From: Pseudalkalibacillus sp052246725
GTDB taxonomy: Bacteria; Bacillota; Bacilli; Bacillales; Fictibacillaceae
Assembly: GCA_052246725.1 (NCBI GenBank)
Contig: JBQQCL010000004.1
Length of the DNA stretch: 64,000 bases
Strand: one strand, 5' to 3'
In this document: in pieces, positions 60,263 through 64,000 of the stretch
Layout of the letters: each line of letters opens with the position of its first letter
How positions within the stretch are numbered: position 1 is the first letter of the stretch
The notes under the pieces: model-generated
What the model saw: the letters and a program-made list of their open reading frames with translations, nothing else
The model's database searches: none
What the model was told of the DNA's origin: nothing
Position numbers and translations under genes: made by a program

Positions 60263-60925
60263 TTAATCATGAATCCGTGTCGCTTTTAAAATGTGTGGAA
60301 GTTTTTCGATATCTGCTAAAACGTCATCTTCAAGATTTTGATCCACTTCGATCGTCATCAGAGCTTCACTTCCAATTTCTTTCCTTCCGACTTCCATATG
60401 ACCGATATTGATCTGGTGTTTGGCTAATAGATTGGCTACGCCAGCAATAGCACCGTAATGATCATTGTGTACGACAAGAAGTGCAGGATGGTTTCCTGAT
60501 AACCCCAACTCAAATCCGTTCAACTCAATAATCTCGATTTTTCCACCGCCGATCGAAATTCCAACCACTTCCAGCTCTCCGTCCTTATCTCCAAGACGGA
60601 TCCGGGCTGTGTTCGGATGATCAGTTAATGCATCCTCTTCTGTCATCTTGATTTTGATCTTTTCTTGTTTGGCGATTTTCAACGATTCGCTTATCCGCTG
60701 ATCGAACGTATCAAAATCGAGGATCCCACCGACAATTGCTACATCCGTTCCATGACCACGGTACGTTTTCGCAAAGGATCCGTAGAAGGAAATGTGTGCC
60801 CATTCAGGTTTACGGCCGAACAAGGATCTTGCAACCCGACCAATTCTTGCTGCACCCGCTGTATGTGAACTGGATGGACCGATCATAATCGGTCCGATGA
60901 TATCGAAAACGCTTTTATACTTCAT
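60263..60925 (-). CDS. sdaAB: SdaAB, L-serine dehydratase beta subunit
   Basis: From ATG at 60925 (GGAGGAATTACAA upstream) the protein is 220 aa, equal to B. subtilis SdaAB. It begins KYKSVFDIIGPIMIGPSSSH, the beta-domain signature, and ends with an ACT domain (ALLVVHNDHYGAIAGVANLL). The two-gene arrangement is the Firmicute type of serine dehydratase. Confidence 0.96.
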   Translation of the reverse strand: MKYKSVFDIIGPIMIGPSSSHTAGAARIGRVARSLFGRKPEWAHISFYGSFAKTYRGHGTDVAIVGGILDFDTFDQRISESLKIAKQEKIKIKMTEEDALTDHPNTARIRLGDKDGELEVVGISIGGGKIEIIELNGFELGLSGNHPALLVVHNDHYGAIAGVANLLAKHQINIGHMEVGRKEIGSEALMTIEVDQNLEDDVLADIEKLPHILKATRIHD

Positions 60926-60959
60926 TTGTAATTCCTCCATCTATGCATATAGAGATAAA

Positions 60960-61008
60960 GAATATTCCTACCCTGTCAGGAATGCGTCTGATCATGGTAG
61001 GAATATTC
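60960..61008 (-). terminator. Terminator after fakA
   Basis: Perfect 13-bp stem GAATATTCCTACC/GGTAGGAATATTC with a 23-nt loop, followed on the minus strand by TTTATC, 7 bp past the fakA stop and upstream of sdaAB. Confidence 0.75.
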
Positions 61009-61015
61009 AAAGCGT

Positions 61016-62695
61016 TTATTCTACAGAAATGATGTACGAGTAAATTGGTTGGTTACCTGGGTGGATTTCAACTTCCGCATCTGGAAATTGACCCTCTATC
61101 CAGTCACCAAGTGCGGACGCTTCACTTTCATCAGCATCTTCACCGAAAATGATGGTGATGATTTCATCTTCGTCACTTACCATTTCAGATAACAATGCTT
61201 CGGCCGCCTCTTTTTGAGTCCCATTCGACGATACAATCTTTCCATCGAAGATTCCCATGAAATCGTCTTTCTTGATATCAACACCATCAATGCTTGTGTC
61301 ACGTACCGCAAAAGTGATTTGTCCTGATTTGACGTGCTTGACAGCTTCTGTCATCGCTAATTGGTTATCATCTAAAGAAGCACTAGGATTGAATGCAAGA
61401 AGTGCAGAAATTCCTTGTGGAACCGTTTTCGTTTTCACTACTGCCACTTCTTCTTCAACTACTGTAGCTGCTTGCTCCGCGGCCATCACAATGTTTCCAT
61501 TGTTCGGAAGGATGAGCAACTTTTCAGCATTCGCTTCTTGAATCGCTTTGACAATGTCTTCCGTACTTGGATTCATCGTCTGCCCTCCGGCAATCACGAC
61601 AGTCGCACCTAAACTTTTGAACAATTCTTCAATCCCTGAACCCATTGAAACAGTAACAATCCCGAATTCCTTTTTCGCTGATTGTTCCGGGATATTGGTT
61701 TCTAGTTCGGGCTTATTTTCATCATCTAAAATAGCCGTGTGCTGTTCCCGCATGTTCTCAATTTTTATATTGATCAAGTCACCATACGTTTGAGCGAGAG
61801 TCAGCATATCTCCCGGCTTTTCCGTATGTATATGGACCTTGACGAGATCTTCATCAGAAACGACGAGTAAAGAATCACCATGCTCACTGAGCTGATTTCT
61901 GAATCCTTCTTCAGAAAATGGATTCTTTTCCGTTTTTTCAGATTTGAATTTCACCATGAACTCTGTGCAATATCCATAATGGATATCTTCTGTTTTCATA
62001 TGGCTTTGCGCCTTATGGTGTTCTGCATTGACAAGCTCATCCATAGATGGACCCGACACGCTGACTTCCGGAAGCTCTTTTCCTTCAAGTACAGCCAGGA
62101 ATCCTTCATAGATCGTAACGAGTCCTTGACCGCCTGAATCGACTACACCGACTTCTTTTAAAACGGGCAATAAGTCCGGTGTACGGTCTAAAGATTCCTT
62201 CGCTTCTTTCAACGTCTGCTTCATGACGTCTACCATATCGTCTGATTTACGAGCAGCCTTTGCTGCTTTTTTGGCCGAATCCTTAGCAACGGTCAGGATC
62301 GTACCTTCAACTGGTTTCATGACTGCTTTATATGCGGTTTCGACACCAGCCTCAAACGCTTCAGCAAATAATTTCGTGTCAATTTCACTGTGACCCTCTA
62401 TCGCTTTCGAAAAACCTCTGAAAAGCTGGGATAAAATGACACCAGAGTTGCCACGGGCACCCATTAGGAGCCCTTTCGAAAAAGATGTTGCTACTTTACT
62501 GGCGTCATCAGTTGATAGATTTCTTACTTCCTTCACACCAGAAGTGATCGTTAAATTCATGTTCGTCCCAGTATCACCATCTGGTACTGGAAAAACATTA
62601 AGAGCGTCTACCATTTTTACATTTTTGTTCAGGTTGTCCGCTCCGAAAATGAACATTTGGGAAAGCTTATTCCCGCCTACCTTCTTAACTGTCAC
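61016..62695 (-). CDS. fakA: FakA (YloV), fatty acid kinase ATP-binding subunit
   Basis: FakA phosphorylates exogenous fatty acids bound to FakB (DegV) proteins. The 559-aa protein has an N-terminal DAK2-like (DhaL) domain (NVFPVPDGDTGTNMNLTIT; LMGARGNSGVILSQLFRG; DSGGQGLVTIYEGFL), a middle domain and a C-terminal domain. It starts with GTG, seven bases after GAGGAAGG. In the genome it sits after the Asp23 gene, as in B. subtilis yloU-yloV. Confidence 0.95.
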   Translation of the reverse strand: MTVKKVGGNKLSQMFIFGADNLNKNVKMVDALNVFPVPDGDTGTNMNLTITSGVKEVRNLSTDDASKVATSFSKGLLMGARGNSGVILSQLFRGFSKAIEGHSEIDTKLFAEAFEAGVETAYKAVMKPVEGTILTVAKDSAKKAAKAARKSDDMVDVMKQTLKEAKESLDRTPDLLPVLKEVGVVDSGGQGLVTIYEGFLAVLEGKELPEVSVSGPSMDELVNAEHHKAQSHMKTEDIHYGYCTEFMVKFKSEKTEKNPFSEEGFRNQLSEHGDSLLVVSDEDLVKVHIHTEKPGDMLTLAQTYGDLINIKIENMREQHTAILDDENKPELETNIPEQSAKKEFGIVTVSMGSGIEELFKSLGATVVIAGGQTMNPSTEDIVKAIQEANAEKLLILPNNGNIVMAAEQAATVVEEEVAVVKTKTVPQGISALLAFNPSASLDDNQLAMTEAVKHVKSGQITFAVRDTSIDGVDIKKDDFMGIFDGKIVSSNGTQKEAAEALLSEMVSDEDEIITIIFGEDADESEASALGDWIEGQFPDAEVEIHPGNQPIYSYIISVE

Positions 62696-62711
62696 GAATC
62701 CTTCCTCCTCG

Positions 62712-63074
62712 TTACGGGTTCGTCACCCTCACGCCTTGAACAAAAATGTTGACGGAATCTACAGATAGACCCAGCATTTGATCAAGCGTGTACTTCACTT
62801 TTGTTTGTACATTGTGAGCTACTTCAGAAATTTTCGTTCCATAACTGACAATGATATACATGTCTATGTGTACTTCATCCTCTTCTTGCCGCACGACAAT
62901 TCCTCTACTGAAATTGTCTCTGCCTAGAAGTTCAGTAATGCCATCTTTAATTTGCTTTTGTGAGGCCATTCCGATAATACCATAACAATCAATCGCAGCT
63001 CCACCCGCAATGGTTGCAATAACATCATTAGAAATATCAATTTCTCCGTAATTTGTTTTCATTTCTATAGACAT
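62712..63074 (-). CDS. yloU: Asp23/Gls24 family envelope stress protein (YloU)
   Basis: This is a 120-aa Asp23-family protein: NYGEIDISNDVIATIAGGAA, CYGIIGMASQKQIKDGI, HIDMYIIVSYGTKISEVAHN and SVDSVNIFVQGVRV are typical. Relatives form a membrane-associated network under the envelope; YloU itself is not characterised in detail. AGGGAGGATTCTGC precedes the ATG. It is coded beside fakA, a pairing conserved across Firmicutes. Confidence 0.95.
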   Translation of the reverse strand: MSIEMKTNYGEIDISNDVIATIAGGAAIDCYGIIGMASQKQIKDGITELLGRDNFSRGIVVRQEEDEVHIDMYIIVSYGTKISEVAHNVQTKVKYTLDQMLGLSVDSVNIFVQGVRVTNP

Positions 63075-63091
63075 GCAGAATCCTCCCTTGG

Positions 63092-63118
63092 ATTATAATG
63101 ACCTATGGCTAGTGTCAT
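63092..63118 (-). promoter_or_regulatory. Weak candidate promoter for yloU-fakA
   Basis: TATAAT (63092-63097) is exact, but the -35 candidate ATGACA (63113-63118) has a 15-bp spacer, so this is a tentative call. Confidence 0.35.
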
Positions 63119-63228
63119 TTTACTATAATATCTTACAATTTGAAAGAAAATATCATAGAATCAAGATTTATCGTGTCAAGTAAATAAACTTGATAAACAT
63201 TCTTGCATTCTTATACATCTCATGCTAC

Positions 63229-63282
63229 TATAATGTAGTGTTTTCGTAAAAAGAAGGATATTGAATGTAATTGTTGATTACA
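63229..63282 (+). promoter_or_regulatory. rpmB promoter region: TATAAT and a TGTAAT/ATTACA palindrome
   Basis: An exact TATAAT at 63229-63234 has no clear -35 at 17 bp; TTGCAT lies 20 bp away. Between it and rpmB, TGTAAT-tgttg-ATTACA at 63266-63282 is a perfect inverted repeat that would lie in the leader. Its role is unknown. Confidence 0.4.
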
Positions 63283-63313
63283 ATTTTTATTTGTAATAAA
63301 GGAGGTACCAATC

Positions 63314-63502
63314 ATGGCTAGAAAATGTGTTGTTACTGGTAAGAAAACAAACTTTGGAAACAAGCGTTCTCACGCGTTGAACACTACAAAACGTAAATGG
63401 GGAGCGAACGTTCAAAAGGTTCGTATTCTTGTTGACGGTAAACCGAAACGTGTATACGTATCTGCTCGTGCCTTGAAATCAGGTAAAGTAGAACGCGTCT
63501 AA
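63314..63502 (+). CDS. rpmB: Ribosomal protein L28 (zinc-free type)
   Basis: L28 is a small basic 50S protein. The 62-aa product begins MARKCVVTGKKTNFGNKRSH and ends VSARALKSGKVERV. It has only one Cys, so it lacks the CxxC pairs of zinc-binding L28 paralogues. AAAGGAGGTACCAATC precedes the ATG. It is divergent from yloU, as in B. subtilis. Confidence 0.98.
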   Translation: MARKCVVTGKKTNFGNKRSHALNTTKRKWGANVQKVRILVDGKPKRVYVSARALKSGKVERV

Positions 63503-63515
63503 TCTTAAAAAACAA

Positions 63516-63553
63516 AAAGGACTGGTTCATTCTAATATGAACCAGTCCTTTTT
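63516..63553 (+). terminator. Terminator of rpmB
   Basis: A perfect stem AAGGACTGGTTCAT/ATGAACCAGTCCTT with a 6-nt loop followed by TTTTCATTTT. Confidence 0.92.
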
Positions 63554-63580
63554 TCATTTTACGTTAGACATTTAAATGAT

Positions 63581-63719
63581 CGTTAACGGACACAGGAGAC
63601 CTTAATTAATCAATAATTAGCCGATTTACAAAAATAGCGGACACCAGAGACCTTATTTAATGCAAAATCATATAGATCGGCTGTTTTATAGGCAAATAGC
63701 GTCCCTGATGTCCGTTAAC
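63581..63719. repeat. Array of repeat unit A (two direct, one inverted)
   Basis: Forward units at 63582 (GTTAACGGACACAGGAGACC) and 63636 (AGCGGACACCAGAGACCTTA) and an inverted unit at about 63694 (AATAGCGTCCCTGATGTCCG). It is followed at 63725-63755 by a block containing GTGTCGCGAATTCC, as at 53.91 kb. Confidence 0.8.
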
Positions 63720-63789
63720 CTCACTTTCTCCGCAGGAGTGTCGCGAATTCCGAAAAAAAAGTTTCCTAGGACAAAGCTTCAAAAACAAA

Positions 63790-64000
63790 GGCTCTTCTTT
63801 AAAAGATTGTTGCTTTTGAGTCATTTTAACCTTGTGCAAGTTGATTGGAGAGCAAGGTGCGAGACTCCTCGAAAATGAAAATCGCATTTTCTTCGTGCGA
63901 TGTAACGCTGCCGAAGCTTTCCTTGTCCTGCGGGATCAGCGTGCCTACTACCTGAATAATCTCCTCGCAAGGCATGCGACGAGGAAGCTCGCATCGACAG
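63790..64000 (+). repeat. Fold-back dispersed element B, copy 3 (long form, cut by window edge)
   Basis: It starts GGCTCTTCTTTAAAAGATTG and CTTGTGCAAGTTGATTGGAG and then has the same long centre as copy 2 (CGAAAATGAAAATCGCATTT through CTCCTCGCAAGGCATGCGAC), with very few differences from the reverse complement of 34600-34826. The right end lies beyond the window. No gene is seen between rpmB and the window end. Confidence 0.8.

Noticed and set aside
63266..63282. Zur operator upstream of rpmB
   Set aside because: TGTAAT-5-ATTACA has a longer centre than the Zur box (TCGTAATNATTACGA) and lacks its outer bases.

Overview
This window is a contiguous chromosomal segment of a motile, endospore-forming member of the Bacillaceae, of low to moderate G+C by eye. 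The evidence is gene content and order: from position 63.5 kb down to position 1 it follows, almost gene for gene on the minus strand, the Bacillus subtilis stretch rpmB-yloU-yloV-sdaAB-sdaAA-recG-fapR-plsX-fabD-fabG-acpP-rnc-smc-ftsY-ylxM-ffh-rpsP-khpA-rimM-trmD-rplS-rbgA-rnhB-ylqG-ylqH-sucCD-dprA-topA-trmFO-xerC-hslVU-codY-fla/che. I cannot name the genus from the sequence. No tRNA, rRNA, prophage, complete insertion sequence, cas gene or CRISPR array is visible.

Layout. (1) 1-25.2 kb: the giant fla/che operon, transcribed leftward from flgB (about 25.2 kb) to cheC (cut by the window edge). It encodes rod, MS ring, C ring, export apparatus, hook, hook-length control and the chemotaxis core, with many ATGA-type overlaps and several GTG/TTG starts. 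(2) 25.8-34.1 kb: codY, hslU, hslV, xerC, trmFO, topA, dprA, and a 39-codon frame overlapping the dprA start. (3) 35.0-41.9 kb: sucCD, a 52-aa SASP-like gene, the FlhB-C-like/FliK-like pair ylqH-ylqG, rnhB, rbgA and a type I signal peptidase. (4) 42.3-53.5 kb: rplS, trmD, rimM, khpA, rpsP, ffh, ylxM, ftsY, smc, a plus-strand UPF0435 gene, rnc, acpP. These link ribosome maturation, the SRP targeting route and chromosome condensation. (5) 54.0-57.3 kb: fabG, fabD, plsX, fapR with a FapR operator on the fapR promoter. (6) 57.3-63.1 kb: recG, sdaAA, sdaAB, fakA, and an Asp23-family gene. (7) 63.3-63.5 kb: rpmB, divergent on the plus strand.

The genes are conventional. The unusual content is in the gaps, which are filled with several families of short dispersed repeats: arrays of a GGACACCAGAGACCTTATTT-type unit in direct and inverted copies (five loci); a fold-back element with GTTGATT/AATCAAC ends (three clear copies, two carrying the same extra internal segment, plus a degenerate relative); an element built on GAAAGTATTTATACTTTC (three copies, two beside terminators); a GACCGGAGYGACGAGCAAT element found twice inside the fla/che operon, once in an insertion flanked by 41-bp direct repeats; and four GGTGCCAGGCACC-type palindromes at an exact 48-bp period. 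Several of these gaps lie where this chromosome departs from the B. subtilis order (no ylqD between khpA and rimM, a UPF0435 gene between rnc and smc, acpP separated from fabG).
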